A DNA stretch of 64,000 nt from Candidatus Nanopelagicaceae bacterium (GCA_947454735.1 CANGLK010000004.1:1-64000), one strand, 5' to 3'; positions 39,299 to 49,897 are shown, counted from the stretch's first letter. Program-made: numbers and translations. The notes: generated by a model not told the origin, from the sequence alone.

Positions 39299-40303
39299 GT
39301 GTCAGGAATAGTTGAGATTGCGAAGAAAGCGGGAGTATCACCCGCGACGGTATCGCGCGCACTTCGCGGGTTGCACCATGTTAATGAACGCACTCGTAAG
39401 AAGATTATTGAGGCGGCTCAGCTACTTGATTATCCAATTCGCCCCGACATTCTTCCTGCAAATTCGAAGATGCGGACCAATACGATCGGTGTCATTGCAC
39501 CATTTATCTCTCGTTGGTATTTCTCTCAATCTCTCGCCGGGGTTGAACAGGCTTTACGAGAAGCTGGAATGGATTTGCTTCTCTATAACTTCGCACAAGT
39601 TGATGCGCGCCAACGCGTCTTTCAACAGAAGAAGTTGGTTGGAAAGGTAGATGGCTTAATTGTCATCTCACTACCACCTACTGAGAAAGAGTTCGATCAA
39701 ATCCTCGATCTCGGAATTCCAGTATCTCTAGTCGGCACACTTAATAATCGCTGCTCCTGTGTCTCTATCGATGATGTGACGGGTGCAGAAGTTGCTACAC
39801 AACATCTCATTGATATGGGCCATCGCGATATTGGCATCATGGTTGGACAGAATGCATTTGCCTATAACTTCGAGGTAGCAGATCAGCGACTCTCAGGATT
39901 TAAGAAGGTCCTTGCCGAAAATGGAGTTGAATTTAATTCCTCATGGCAGATTACTGCTGATTTTGATAGCCACACATCAGAGCTTGCGATGGATGAATTC
40001 CTACGTCAGAAGAAATTACCTACTGCCATCTTCTGTGAATCAGATGAGATGGCCTTTGGCGCAATGAGATCTCTTCAAAAGCGTGGATTACGTGTCCCTG
40101 AAGATATCTCCATCATCGGTTATGACGACCATGAATATGCAAAGCTTGTGGGCCTGACCACAGTTGCCCAGCCGGTGCAGTTCTTGGGTCAGCTTGCAGC
40201 ATCGCAGATTATGGCGCGCATTGAGAAACCAGAGAGCGCCATTGCACAGATAAAGGTACCAACATCGCTACTTATTCGAACTTCAGTTAAGGATATTAAC
40301 TAG
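39299..40303 (+). CDS. LacI family transcriptional regulator
   Basis: GIVEIAKKAGVSPATVSRALRGLHHVNERTRKKI HTH; GTG start at 39299. Confidence 0.9.
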   Translation: MSGIVEIAKKAGVSPATVSRALRGLHHVNERTRKKIIEAAQLLDYPIRPDILPANSKMRTNTIGVIAPFISRWYFSQSLAGVEQALREAGMDLLLYNFAQVDARQRVFQQKKLVGKVDGLIVISLPPTEKEFDQILDLGIPVSLVGTLNNRCSCVSIDDVTGAEVATQHLIDMGHRDIGIMVGQNAFAYNFEVADQRLSGFKKVLAENGVEFNSSWQITADFDSHTSELAMDEFLRQKKLPTAIFCESDEMAFGAMRSLQKRGLRVPEDISIIGYDDHEYAKLVGLTTVAQPVQFLGQLAASQIMARIEKPESAIAQIKVPTSLLIRTSVKDIN

Positions 40304-40320
40304 AAATTTGAATTGCAGTA

Positions 40321-41145
40321 TTACTTAACTGCTCCTTGTGAAATACCTGAAATGAACTGCTTCTGCAGGATCAAGTAGAAGACAATGATTGGCAGCACTG
40401 CAAGCAATAGACCTGCCATAGCCTGTCCATACTCTGTTGAGTACTGGCCATAGAACAAGTAAGTAGAGAGTGGAAGTGTCTGAGTCTCGCGTGTAAGTAC
40501 AAGGCGAGGCAACAAGAAGTCGTTCCAGATCCAGAGTGCATTAACAATCGCAACTGTTGCTGTAACAGGGCGCAACATAGGGAACATGATCTTCCAGAAG
40601 ATAGTCATATCTGATGCGCCATCCATTGCAGCTGCTTCATCGAGATCCATTGGAATCTTAGAGATAAAGCCGTGATACAAAAATGTTGATAGTGCAATAC
40701 CAAACCCTTGGTAGAAGAAGATCAGCGCTGCACGGTTATTGATTGCTACGAATTGAGCGAAGATCGACATAAACGGAATCATGAGCGCCTGGAATGGCAC
40801 GATCATCGATGCAACAAGAATTAAGAATGTTGTATGTGTGAACTTATTCTTATTACGTGCGAGGTAGTAAGCGAGCATAGAAGAGAAGATAATTAAGCCA
40901 GTAACGCTAAATACAGTGATGATCACTGAGTTGGTCAATGAGCGGTAGAAATCCATCTTCTGGAGCGCCTGAGTGAAGTTATCCATAGTGATCGTCTTTG
41001 GCCATGCCAAGGGGTTTTCAAGGATGTCGTACTTAGGCTTGAAAGCATTGAGGAATACGAGAACGAATGGCAATACATATGCCACTGAGAGAACAAGGCC
41101 TCCGATAAAAACGGTGCGCTTTGCGATACGTGATGCCTCTTTCAT
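40321..41145 (-). CDS. Carbohydrate ABC transporter permease (MalG type)
   Basis: MDLDEAAAMDGASDMTIFWKIMFPMLRP EAA loop. Confidence 0.9.
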   Translation of the reverse strand: MKEASRIAKRTVFIGGLVLSVAYVLPFVLVFLNAFKPKYDILENPLAWPKTITMDNFTQALQKMDFYRSLTNSVIITVFSVTGLIIFSSMLAYYLARNKNKFTHTTFLILVASMIVPFQALMIPFMSIFAQFVAINNRAALIFFYQGFGIALSTFLYHGFISKIPMDLDEAAAMDGASDMTIFWKIMFPMLRPVTATVAIVNALWIWNDFLLPRLVLTRETQTLPLSTYLFYGQYSTEYGQAMAGLLLAVLPIIVFYLILQKQFISGISQGAVK

Positions 41146-42011
41146 GCGCGCGCCTCCACTCTCTTTGAGACTGTAACTTGGATAAGAGCTGCTGTTGCGA
41201 CCATGATGAACATGAGAACAGCCTTTGATTGACCTGTACCGAAATTACCAAAGGCGAATGCATCCTGGAAGATATGCATCGAGATCAACTCTGTTGTGCG
41301 GAAAGGTCCTCCACCGGTAAGTGCGACGTTGACGTCATAGGCCATAAATCCACCGCGGAGTGTTAAGAAGAGCGAGATTGTGAAGGCCTGAGCCATCAAT
41401 GGCATCTTAATCGTCCATAGCGTGCGTGCCGCTGATGCGCCATCCACGCGCGCAGCCTCGAGGACATCCTGCTCAATCGAGATTAGACCAGTGATGTAGA
41501 TAATCATCATGTAGCCCGATGATTGCCATACCGTCACAATGATCAGTGCCCAGAAAGCTGTATTGGTATCTCCAAGCCAAGAGGATTCGAAGAGTGACCA
41601 TCCCATCTTGCCTGCGATAGAGACGAGAGCTGTGTTGAAGATAAATTGCCAGATCACTCCGAGCACAACGCCACCGATGAGGTTTGGTACAAAGAAGAAT
41701 GTGCGGAACAAGTTGGAGCTCTTCAACTTGGCTGTAACAAGGAGGGCAAGTCCAAATGCAACTGCATTAATTGCAACGAGTGATACAAGTACGTACTTCA
41801 ATGTAAATCGAAGAGTGGACCAGAACTCTGGATCTTTCAAAGATTTTGCATAATTTGCAAAGCCAACATACTTTGTATGGGCAAAGCCGTCCCAGTTGGT
41901 GAAGGTGAGATATAGACCTTGTATGAAGGGATAGATCAACACTGCAGCAAATATTGCCAGTGGAATGAGAGCGAAGAGTAAGAATCTCTTCAGTTGGCTA
42001 CCGTGATGCAT
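41142..42011 (-). CDS. Carbohydrate ABC transporter permease (MalF type)
   Basis: DVLEAARVDGASAARTLWTIKMPLM EAA loop. Confidence 0.9.
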   Translation of the reverse strand: MHHGSQLKRFLLFALIPLAIFAAVLIYPFIQGLYLTFTNWDGFAHTKYVGFANYAKSLKDPEFWSTLRFTLKYVLVSLVAINAVAFGLALLVTAKLKSSNLFRTFFFVPNLIGGVVLGVIWQFIFNTALVSIAGKMGWSLFESSWLGDTNTAFWALIIVTVWQSSGYMMIIYITGLISIEQDVLEAARVDGASAARTLWTIKMPLMAQAFTISLFLTLRGGFMAYDVNVALTGGGPFRTTELISMHIFQDAFAFGNFGTGQSKAVLMFIMVATAALIQVTVSKRVEARA

Positions 42012-42061
42012 ATCGACACCTTTTATTTCTTAAATTATTTACTGCGGTGGGGGAAATAGTA

Positions 42062-42101
42062 GCGAGGTCACCCCGGAGTGAAAACTCCGAGATGACCTCG
42101 C
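42062..42101 (-). terminator. Intra-operon hairpin between solute-binding protein and permease genes
   Basis: GCGAGGTCA...GGAGT-GAAA-ACTCC...TGACCTCGC. Confidence 0.7.
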
Positions 42102-42138
42102 CGTCATATCTATTTACTTGCCATGGATGAGGAAAGAA

Positions 42139-43470
42139 TTACTTCTTAACTCCGCGCCATGTCTTAACAGCGCCCTTCCATGCATTCTGAAGCTCTACTG
42201 CGTACTGAGCTCCTGTGATCTTTCCAGCCATAAGCTTCTGACCTGATGCTCCGTAGAGATCCTGTCCACCTGCTGGGTAATAAGTGTTGATCCACTCAAG
42301 TGTGTTACCAGCGTTGACGTACTTAGCGATCTGCTGTGCCATGTATGTCTTTGGTGAAACTGTGAAGCCCTTGTAGACAGGGATGAAGTTCATTCCACCA
42401 TCGTCTACTGAACCTGCAACGCGCTTCTGTCCAGCTGGAGTTGTGTACAACCACTCAAGGAAGTCCACTGCACCAGCACGCTCAGCAGCTGTTGACTGTG
42501 TGTTGTCAACCATGAAGTAACCTGGAACGCCAACAGAGATTGACTTGTTAGCTGGATCCTTTGGATCGTTGCTGATTGGAAGTGGCATCAAACCGAAGTC
42601 AACACCGTTAGATGCTGTCAACAAGTTTGGCTCTGCCCAGTTACCCATGAACCAGAATGCAGCCTTACCTGAAGCAAGATCCTTCACTGAAAGGTCATAC
42701 TCTGTATCAGTTGTGTTTGGCTTAGCCTGGTTGTACTTGTTAAGAAGTGCGAATGTCTGAAGGTAGTTCTGGAATACAGCATCCTTTGAGAGATCCTTCT
42801 TGCCATCTGCAAGTGCATCGAGAACAGCCAAACGACCTTCGTGTGTTGGTGCTGAGTTAGCGAAGTAGATGTTTGTGAAGTGTGCACCAAGTGACCACCA
42901 GATGCTTGAGAAGCGAACTCCACCAGAACCTGCAGCCTTAACCTTGCGAAGTGCAACTTCGAGTGACTGACGTGTTGTGATCTTTGAAGGATCTACGCCT
43001 GCCTTATCGAGAACTGTCTTGTTGTAGAGAAGACCAAATGCTTCTGCTGTTGATGGAATACCAACAAGCTTGCCGCCAACTGTTGCTGCTTCAAGAAGTG
43101 AAGGAGAAACGAGCTTTGCGAGCTTTGAGCCCTTCCAATCCATGACCTTGTCAGCCATGTCAGGAATCTCTTGGAGTGTGTACATGATTGTTGGAGCATT
43201 CTTCGCAGCGTACATAGGTGTTACGTTCTGGAGGAATGTGAGCTTGCGATCACCTGGGATTGACTCAAGTGTGTAGCAAGACTGGCTAGCGTTGTATTCC
43301 TTAACAGCTGCGAGGAACTGATCCTGAATTTCAGGCTTAATTGTTCCGAGCATTGTTACCTTAGTCTTTGTTGCACATGTTGCAGCAGATGCAGGCGTTG
43401 TAGCCGCTACTACTGAAACTGAAAGTGCAGCAGCCAGTGCGAGAGCACCGAACTTTGTGAACTTCTTCAT
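42139..43470 (-). CDS. Extracellular sugar-binding protein of ABC transporter
   Basis: Signal peptide; AKNAPTIMYTLQEIPDMAD, GKAAFWFMGNWAEPNLL. Confidence 0.9.
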   Translation of the reverse strand: MKKFTKFGALALAAALSVSVVAATTPASAATCATKTKVTMLGTIKPEIQDQFLAAVKEYNASQSCYTLESIPGDRKLTFLQNVTPMYAAKNAPTIMYTLQEIPDMADKVMDWKGSKLAKLVSPSLLEAATVGGKLVGIPSTAEAFGLLYNKTVLDKAGVDPSKITTRQSLEVALRKVKAAGSGGVRFSSIWWSLGAHFTNIYFANSAPTHEGRLAVLDALADGKKDLSKDAVFQNYLQTFALLNKYNQAKPNTTDTEYDLSVKDLASGKAAFWFMGNWAEPNLLTASNGVDFGLMPLPISNDPKDPANKSISVGVPGYFMVDNTQSTAAERAGAVDFLEWLYTTPAGQKRVAGSVDDGGMNFIPVYKGFTVSPKTYMAQQIAKYVNAGNTLEWINTYYPAGGQDLYGASGQKLMAGKITGAQYAVELQNAWKGAVKTWRGVKK

Positions 43471-43581
43471 GAAGTATTTCCTTTCACGGGTTTAACCGGC
43501 GCCTAGGAGTTGCCGGTAGTGGGTAAACGGTAAGCCCTCTGAAGGCTCGTAGGAAAGTTGGGGGCAGTAACTCTTAGGCAA

Positions 43582-44883
43582 CTAATTTGCAGGATTTTGC
43601 AGAACTGGGCGTGTGGCAGCGAGAGTGTGGAGGGTAGTCAGGGCGAAGCCCGCCTCGGGAATGAAGAGCTCAAGGCTGCCATGGTCAATGACCATCCGGA
43701 TCGTAAATTTTTCCAACTCGATAACGGGGCTCGCCTGGACTCCTTCTTCGACCTCAGCAAACCAGGCCTTACTGCGATCCACAACGAGCTTCTTAGTTGC
43801 GGGGTTAAATGAGATAACAACTTCTTGATTCTCACCCAGTGTGATGGCGATCTTCTGATCTGCGCTAATTTCAAAACTGTAATCGTGTGGTGTCACAAGT
43901 TCTGCGATGGGATGAGATGTCAACATCAATCGATTATTCACAGATGTAATCTGTAATTCGCGAGGGGCTGTCATAGAGCCGCGCCAGATTGGTGATGGAA
44001 GTTTTGACGCGTAATCCCAATTACTCATCCAGGCAAGGAAGATTCTTCTTCCATCTGCAACGTTATTAAAAGTCACTCCTGCATAATTGTCGCGACCATA
44101 ATCAATCCATAAAGTTTCACTCTGTGACGTTGTAAATATTCTTCCGTCCCAGTCGCCGATGAAGTACTGGGTTCCTGATCCACCAGCAACTCCGCCGGGG
44201 TTGAGTGAAACAATCAATACCCATTTCGTTTCACCACTTGGTGTTGGAAGCTCAAAGAGATCAGGGCATTCCCAGATGCCACCGATTGCGGCAAGGGGTC
44301 CAAAGTCAGAGAGGTGTGTCCAACTCTTTAAATCTGTTGATCTAAAGAATGCAATTTTAAATTCTTGTGGCTTTGCAACTGTCATCAACCAGGTTTGTGT
44401 TTCTGGCTCCCATGAAACCTTTGGATCACGGAAATCTTTCATTTCTAAATCAAGAACTGGATTATCTGCATACTTCATCCATGTCATGCCTTCATCGAGG
44501 CTAAAAGCAATATGTTGGGCTTGGTGGGTTTCATCATTTTGATGCACTGTATAAATCGCAACCATTGGTGGATTTTCAAGTGATCCAAAGCCACTGCTAT
44601 TTGTCAGATCGATTACTGCGCTTCCACTGAAAATGCCAGCTGTATCTGTGCAAGGAATAGCAACAGGTAGGTGCTGCCATGTATGTAAATCGGTACTTAC
44701 GGAGTGGCCCCATGACATATTGCCCCACAAGATCCCAGAAGGGTTGTGTTGATAGAAGAGGTGATATTTGCCTTTGTAAAAAAGTAAACCGTTGGGATCA
44801 TTGATCCAATTCTTTTCTGGTGTGAAGTGAAAAGTGGGGCGGAATTCTTCCGTGAAAACACTCGGGGTCGGGTGCGTTTGCAT
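43582..44883 (-). CDS. Glycoside hydrolase family 32 (beta-fructofuranosidase/sucrose hydrolase)
   Basis: FHFTPEKNWINDPNGLLFYKGKYHLFYQHNP, FRDPKV, WECPDLF; start trimmed to 44883. Confidence 0.9.
   Translation of the reverse strand: MQTHPTPSVFTEEFRPTFHFTPEKNWINDPNGLLFYKGKYHLFYQHNPSGILWGNMSWGHSVSTDLHTWQHLPVAIPCTDTAGIFSGSAVIDLTNSSGFGSLENPPMVAIYTVHQNDETHQAQHIAFSLDEGMTWMKYADNPVLDLEMKDFRDPKVSWEPETQTWLMTVAKPQEFKIAFFRSTDLKSWTHLSDFGPLAAIGGIWECPDLFELPTPSGETKWVLIVSLNPGGVAGGSGTQYFIGDWDGRIFTTSQSETLWIDYGRDNYAGVTFNNVADGRRIFLAWMSNWDYASKLPSPIWRGSMTAPRELQITSVNNRLMLTSHPIAELVTPHDYSFEISADQKIAITLGENQEVVISFNPATKKLVVDRSKAWFAEVEEGVQASPVIELEKFTIRMVIDHGSLELFIPEAGFALTTLHTLAATRPVLQNPAN
43586..43601. promoter_or_regulatory. 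Candidate LacI-family operator TTTGCAGGATTTTGCA
   Basis: 14/16 identity with the site at 39268; ~116 bp upstream of the solute-binding protein start. Confidence 0.4.
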
Positions 44884-44906
44884 GGCGCGTACCTTATCCT
44901 CTACAT

Positions 44907-45557
44907 ATGAATATCGCTGCAAATATCTTTGATGCACATTCAATTGTTGGGGATTTAGGTCTTGCTGGAGTTCTAGCAATTATCTTCGCTGAGACTGGTC
45001 TTCTTCTTGGCCTCGCTTTTCCAGGAGATTCACTTCTCTTTATCGCGGGAATTGCAGCTTCATCTGCAGGAGCTCAGATTCTTGGTGGGGCATCCCTTCA
45101 CGCAATCTCTATCTTTATTGGTGCGCCACTTGTTGCAATTATCGGTTCGCAATTCGGCCACTTTTTAGGAAATCGTTACGGTCGCAAACTCTTTGATCGC
45201 CCTAACGGTCGCTTCTTTACGCAAGAACGTGTTTCGCAGACAGAGCGATGGCTCTCAAAATATGGCGTTGGTAAGGCGTTGATCCTCGCGCGCTTTATTC
45301 CTTTTGTCCGCACACTGATCAATCCAATGGTGGGAATCATTGGTTACCCTGCACGTAAATTCCTTCTCTGGAATGTTATTGGTGCACTCCTGTGGACAGA
45401 ATTAGTTCTCGGTGCAGGTTATGTGCTCGGAAATAAAATCAGTGGATCTATCGATAAGTATTTGCTTCCCATTGTTGCGCTGATTGTCCTTGTGAGTGTG
45501 TTGCCGGTTGCGATTGAGGTATTGAAAGAGTGGCGTACGAAGAAGGATCTCTCTTAA
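44907..45557 (+). CDS. DedA family membrane protein
   Basis: ETGLLLGLAFPGDSLLFIAG, ILARFIPFVRTLINPMVGI. Confidence 0.9.
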   Translation: MNIAANIFDAHSIVGDLGLAGVLAIIFAETGLLLGLAFPGDSLLFIAGIAASSAGAQILGGASLHAISIFIGAPLVAIIGSQFGHFLGNRYGRKLFDRPNGRFFTQERVSQTERWLSKYGVGKALILARFIPFVRTLINPMVGIIGYPARKFLLWNVIGALLWTELVLGAGYVLGNKISGSIDKYLLPIVALIVLVSVLPVAIEVLKEWRTKKDLS

Positions 45558-46087
45558 AGACCAAGGTCTGCTAATTGATAGGCGGCGTAATACTTGTAAC
45601 CAGCTGCCTCAATTGCATCCTTCGCGCCACGCTCAACGATGACTGCAACTCCAACAACAATTGCACCAGCTTCAATGAGAGCTTCAACTGCTGTTAATAC
45701 AGAGCCACCGGTAGTTGAGGTATCTTCAACTGCTAATACGCGCTTACCTTTTACATCTGGTCCTTCGATGCGACGTTGAAGACCGTGAGCTTTTCCTTCT
45801 TTACGCACTACAAAAGAATCAAGTGCGCGACCATTGCGTGATGCAATGTGCATCATCGCCGTTGCAACAGGATCCGCACCAAGTGTTAGACCACCCACTG
45901 CATCGAATTCAAGATCCTTGGTGAGATCGAGCATGACCTCTCCCACTAGTGGAGCTGCGACATGATCCAAAGTGATTCGGCGAAGATCTACGTAGTAATC
46001 AGCTTCCTTGCCTGAAGATAAGATCACTTTTCCGTGAACTACAGCTTTGCTGATGATTTCATTCTTAAGGGATTCGCGTGCGCTCAT
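45554..46087 (-). CDS. pyrE: Orotate phosphoribosyltransferase
   Basis: VLSSGKEADYYVDLRRITLD, KRVLAVEDTSTTGGS. Confidence 0.9.
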   Translation of the reverse strand: MSARESLKNEIISKAVVHGKVILSSGKEADYYVDLRRITLDHVAAPLVGEVMLDLTKDLEFDAVGGLTLGADPVATAMMHIASRNGRALDSFVVRKEGKAHGLQRRIEGPDVKGKRVLAVEDTSTTGGSVLTAVEALIEAGAIVVGVAVIVERGAKDAIEAAGYKYYAAYQLADLGL

Positions 46088-46103
46088 GAGGTGACCTTAT
46101 CTT

Positions 46104-46496
46104 CTACTTGTTGTCGTCATAGAGAATGACTTCAGGAGATTTCTTCTTACTTTTTAAACTCTTCGGTGGATTCTCTTCTAGAAGCGCATCCATCTCGATG
46201 CGAAGCTGTGCGACTTCAATCGCCATATTTGCCATCGCAGTTTCGAGCTCGATAATCCGCTTAACCCCTGCATGATTGATTCCCTCGCCCACCAGGCGTT
46301 GAACCATACGAAGAGATGCAATATCGCGTAGCGAATAGCGGCGGTTACGTCCTTCAGTGCGATCTGGTGAGACTAAACCGAGGCGATCATATTGGCGCAG
46401 CGTTTGTGGGTGAAGGCCAGAGAGCTCTGCTGCAACTGAGATGACATAGAGACCTTTCTCATCATCAATCTCATGTGGTTCGCGGTTCTCGCTCAT
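46104..46496 (-). CDS. hspR: MerR-family heat shock repressor
   Basis: LYVISVAAELSGLHPQTLRQYDRLGLVSPDRTEGRNRRYS; downstream of dnaK-grpE-dnaJ. Confidence 0.9.
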   Translation of the reverse strand: MSENREPHEIDDEKGLYVISVAAELSGLHPQTLRQYDRLGLVSPDRTEGRNRRYSLRDIASLRMVQRLVGEGINHAGVKRIIELETAMANMAIEVAQLRIEMDALLEENPPKSLKSKKKSPEVILYDDNK

Positions 46497-47416
46497 ACCT
46501 TTGCCTTTGTATTAAATTCAGAACGAACATCGTGATCCTTTGTTAATTCCTCAAATTTCTTTAGCGCCTCTAACGCTTCACCTTCAACACGACGTGGTAC
46601 TTGAACATCGATAGTGACAAGTAAGTCGCCGACTGTATGGCCCTTTGTGATTCCTCGACCTTTAACGCGAAGTACCCGTCCTGTAGGTGTTCCAGGGGCT
46701 AGGCGGACAGTGACATCCTCGCCACCAAGTGTGGGAACTTTGATATCGGCGCCGAGTGTTGCCTCAGTAAAAGTAACCGGGAGGGTGAGTAACAAGTTCT
46801 CACCTTTACGCGAAAAGATTGGGTGTGTTTTAACTGTAAGCAAGATAAAGAGATCGCCTGGGCCAGCTTCTCCTGGTGCTCCTTTTCCTTTAACGCGAAT
46901 CTTTGCACCATCATTGACTCCTGCTGGAACTCGCGCAGTGATGTTCTGCGCCTTTCCATCTGCAGATAATTTCAAATCAAGAGTCGTTCCAAAGATTGAC
47001 TCTTTAAATGTAATAGTTGATTCTGTTTGAAGATCCTGTCCTTTACGCGGGCCGCGACGCATACCTGCGCCACCAAATAGATTTGCGAATATATCTTGTG
47101 GGTTGCCTCCACCGAAGATGTCAGAGAAATCTCCACCTTGGTAATTTCCGCCACCGGTAGGTGCGCGGAATCCGCCACGTTCAAAGAGTGAACGCGCTTC
47201 GTCATACTCTGCGCGCTTCTTCGGATCAGACAAGATGTCATACGCTTCAGAGACAGCTTTAAATTTCTCTTCCAACGCGGAATCACCCTGATTCTTATCT
47301 GGGTGTAGATCGCGCGCTAATGAGCGGTACTTCTTCTTAATTTCCTCAGGGGTCGCTTTCTTATCAACTCCGAGGACTTTATAGAAGTCCTTCTCATAGA
47401 GATCTTTTGCTGCCAT
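46493..47416 (-). CDS. dnaJ: Chaperone DnaJ (CbpA-like, zinc-finger-less)
   Basis: J domain DFYKVLGVDKKATPEEIKKKYRSLARDLHPDKN; G/F-rich region; no CxxCxGxG repeats. Confidence 0.9.
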   Translation of the reverse strand: MAAKDLYEKDFYKVLGVDKKATPEEIKKKYRSLARDLHPDKNQGDSALEEKFKAVSEAYDILSDPKKRAEYDEARSLFERGGFRAPTGGGNYQGGDFSDIFGGGNPQDIFANLFGGAGMRRGPRKGQDLQTESTITFKESIFGTTLDLKLSADGKAQNITARVPAGVNDGAKIRVKGKGAPGEAGPGDLFILLTVKTHPIFSRKGENLLLTLPVTFTEATLGADIKVPTLGGEDVTVRLAPGTPTGRVLRVKGRGITKGHTVGDLLVTIDVQVPRRVEGEALEALKKFEELTKDHDVRSEFNTKAKV

Positions 47417-47422
47417 CGTTTA

Positions 47423-47917
47423 TTACGCCTCTGGCTCGGTTACAGATACACGTGCAGGGCGCAAGATGCGCTCCTTGTACTTATAACCAGGTTGCAAAAT
47501 CTTCGATGCGGTAGCAACTGCAACATCTGCAGAGGTGTCGTGCATCAACGCCTCGTGGATCTGTGGATCAAATAGATCGCCATCGGTTCCGTACTTTTCA
47601 AGACCGAATCGATTTGTCAGTGATGACAATTGATCGGCAACAGCTTTAAATCCACCGGTGAGTTCGCCATGTTGTGATGCGCGATCAATATCGTCCAAAG
47701 TAGCTAATAGCTCTGTTAATACAGAGCCGATAGCGTTCTCATGAGCAACAGAGCGATCACGCTCTACACGCTTGCGGTAGTTGGCATATTCAGCCTGAAG
47801 ACGTTGAAGGTCTGCAGTAAGAGATGCAACCGGGTCAGTCTCCTGACCCGGTGCAGCAGCTTCTACAACTTCTTCAGCGTTTTCTGTAACAACTTCTTGA
47901 GTTGTTTCATCAGTCAT
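47423..47917 (-). CDS. grpE: Nucleotide exchange factor GrpE
   Basis: LQRLQAEYANYRKRVERDR, position after dnaK. Confidence 0.9.
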   Translation of the reverse strand: MTDETTQEVVTENAEEVVEAAAPGQETDPVASLTADLQRLQAEYANYRKRVERDRSVAHENAIGSVLTELLATLDDIDRASQHGELTGGFKAVADQLSSLTNRFGLEKYGTDGDLFDPQIHEALMHDTSADVAVATASKILQPGYKYKERILRPARVSVTEPEA

Positions 47918-47921
47918 TGAA

Positions 47922-49745
47922 TTATGCCTGCTCTTCTTCGACTACTTCAGCGTCTTCGACGCCATCATCTGCAGGTGCGCCTTCAGCCTGTGCAGCGTTA
48001 GCTGCATAGAGTGCGCCACCGACTGCCTGTGAAAGTGTTGAAACTTTCTCAGTTGATGATTTGATCATCTCGAAGTTGGCACCACCGAGAGCTGTCTTCA
48101 ACTCTTCAAGTGCTGCATCAAGCTCTGACTTCTGTGTAGCAAGTTCACCTTCGAACTTACCTTCGTTATCTTTAAGGAATTTCTCTGTCTGATAGAGAAG
48201 TGAATCGCCAGTGTTGCGAATCTCTGCCTCTTCACGACGCTGCTTATCTTCATTTGCGTGTGCTTCAGCATCTTGCATCATACGATCGATCTCATCCTTT
48301 GAAAGAGCAGATCCACCTGTGATGGTCATACCTTGCTCTTTACCTGTTGCGAGATCCTTCGCTGATACGTGAACGATTCCGTTAGCATCGATATCGAAGG
48401 TTACTTCGATCTGTGGAACTCCGCGTGGAGCTGGTGCAATTCCAGTGAGCTCAAACATTCCAAGCTTTTTGTTATATGCAGCCATCTCGCGCTCACCTTG
48501 GTAAGCCTGAATCTGTACAGCTGGCTGGCTATCGTCAGCAGTTGTAAAGATCTCTGAACGCTTTGTTGGGATAGTTGTGTTGCGCTCAATGAGCTTTGTC
48601 ATTACTCCACCCTTGGTTTCAATACCAAGTGAGAGAGGTGTGACATCGAGAAGAAGTACATCCTTCACTTCACCCTTAAGAACACCAGCCTGAAGTGATG
48701 CACCAACTGCAACTACTTCATCAGGGTTAACGCCCTTATTTGGCTCTTTTCCGCCTGTGAGTTCGCGTACCAAATCAACAACAGCTGGCATACGCGTAGA
48801 TCCGCCAACGAGAACGACTGATTCAATCTTGTTGATTGCAATTCCTGCATCTTTAAGAACTGCCTGGAATGGCTTCTTGCAACGATCGAGAAGATCAGCT
48901 GTGAGTGCTTGGAACTGTGCACGTGTGATTGTCTCGTCGAGAAAGAGTGGATTCTTCTCTGCATCAACTGTGATGTATGGAAGGTTGATAGTTGCAGATT
49001 GTGAAGATGAGAGTTCAATCTTCGCCTTCTCTGCAGCTTCGCGAATTCGCTGCATCGCCATCTTATCTTTTGTAAGGTCGATGCCATTTGCAGATCCAAA
49101 TGTCTTTACGAGGTGATCAACAAGTGCCTGATCCCAGTCATCTCCACCAAGGTGGTTATCACCTGATGTTGCTTTAACTTCAACTACACCATCGCCGATT
49201 TCAAGAAGTGAAACGTCAAATGTTCCACCGCCAAGGTCGAAGACGAGAATTGTCTGCTCTTTATCTGCCTTATCAAGACCGTATGCAAGCGCGGCAGCTG
49301 TTGGCTCGTTGATGATACGAAGAACATTAAGTCCTGCGATTTCGCCAGCTTCCTTAGTTGCTTGACGCTCTGCATCAGAGAAATATGCAGGGACTGTGAT
49401 TACTGCATCTGTTACTGACTCACCGAGGTAAGCCTCTGCATCGCGCTTCAACTTCTGAAGAACGCGCGCTGAAATTTCTTGTGGTGTGTACTTCTTGCCA
49501 TCAATCTCTTGTGTCCAAGATGTACCCATGTGACGCTTAACGGAACGAATTGTTCGCTCAACATTTGTCACTGATTGACGCTTTGCAACTTCACCGACGA
49601 GAACTTCGCCATTCTTTGCGAATGCAACGATCGATGGGGTTGTGCGAGCGCCTTCTGCGTTTGCAATAACTGTTGGCTCTCCACCTTCGAGAACTGATAC
49701 GCAGCTATTTGTTGTTCCTAAGTCGATTCCGACTGCTCTAGCCAT
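47922..49745 (-). CDS. dnaK: Chaperone DnaK
   Basis: [38 protein letters not shown]. Confidence 0.98.
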   Translation of the reverse strand: MARAVGIDLGTTNSCVSVLEGGEPTVIANAEGARTTPSIVAFAKNGEVLVGEVAKRQSVTNVERTIRSVKRHMGTSWTQEIDGKKYTPQEISARVLQKLKRDAEAYLGESVTDAVITVPAYFSDAERQATKEAGEIAGLNVLRIINEPTAAALAYGLDKADKEQTILVFDLGGGTFDVSLLEIGDGVVEVKATSGDNHLGGDDWDQALVDHLVKTFGSANGIDLTKDKMAMQRIREAAEKAKIELSSSQSATINLPYITVDAEKNPLFLDETITRAQFQALTADLLDRCKKPFQAVLKDAGIAINKIESVVLVGGSTRMPAVVDLVRELTGGKEPNKGVNPDEVVAVGASLQAGVLKGEVKDVLLLDVTPLSLGIETKGGVMTKLIERNTTIPTKRSEIFTTADDSQPAVQIQAYQGEREMAAYNKKLGMFELTGIAPAPRGVPQIEVTFDIDANGIVHVSAKDLATGKEQGMTITGGSALSKDEIDRMMQDAEAHANEDKQRREEAEIRNTGDSLLYQTEKFLKDNEGKFEGELATQKSELDAALEELKTALGGANFEMIKSSTEKVSTLSQAVGGALYAANAAQAEGAPADDGVEDAEVVEEEQA

Positions 49746-49814
49746 TTATTGCTCCTTCTCACTATCTCTTGTCTCCCGAGCCAATTTGGGTCAGGGCTTG
49801 CACTTTTCGAGAGA

Positions 49815-49858
49815 CCTGAGTTGATAGTACCCAAAGAGTTGAGTCGCTGCGACTCAGG
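49815..49858 (-). promoter_or_regulatory. Tandem HAIR-like (HspR-binding) elements upstream of dnaK
   Basis: GTTGAGT-CGCTGCG-ACTCAGG (49838-49858) and CCTGAGT-TGATAGT-ACCCAAA (49815-49835) against CTTGAGT-N7-ACTCAAG. Confidence 0.7.
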
Positions 49859-49897
49859 TTTCTTGATAGGTAGAACAGGGGGCGGTACGGCTTTATT

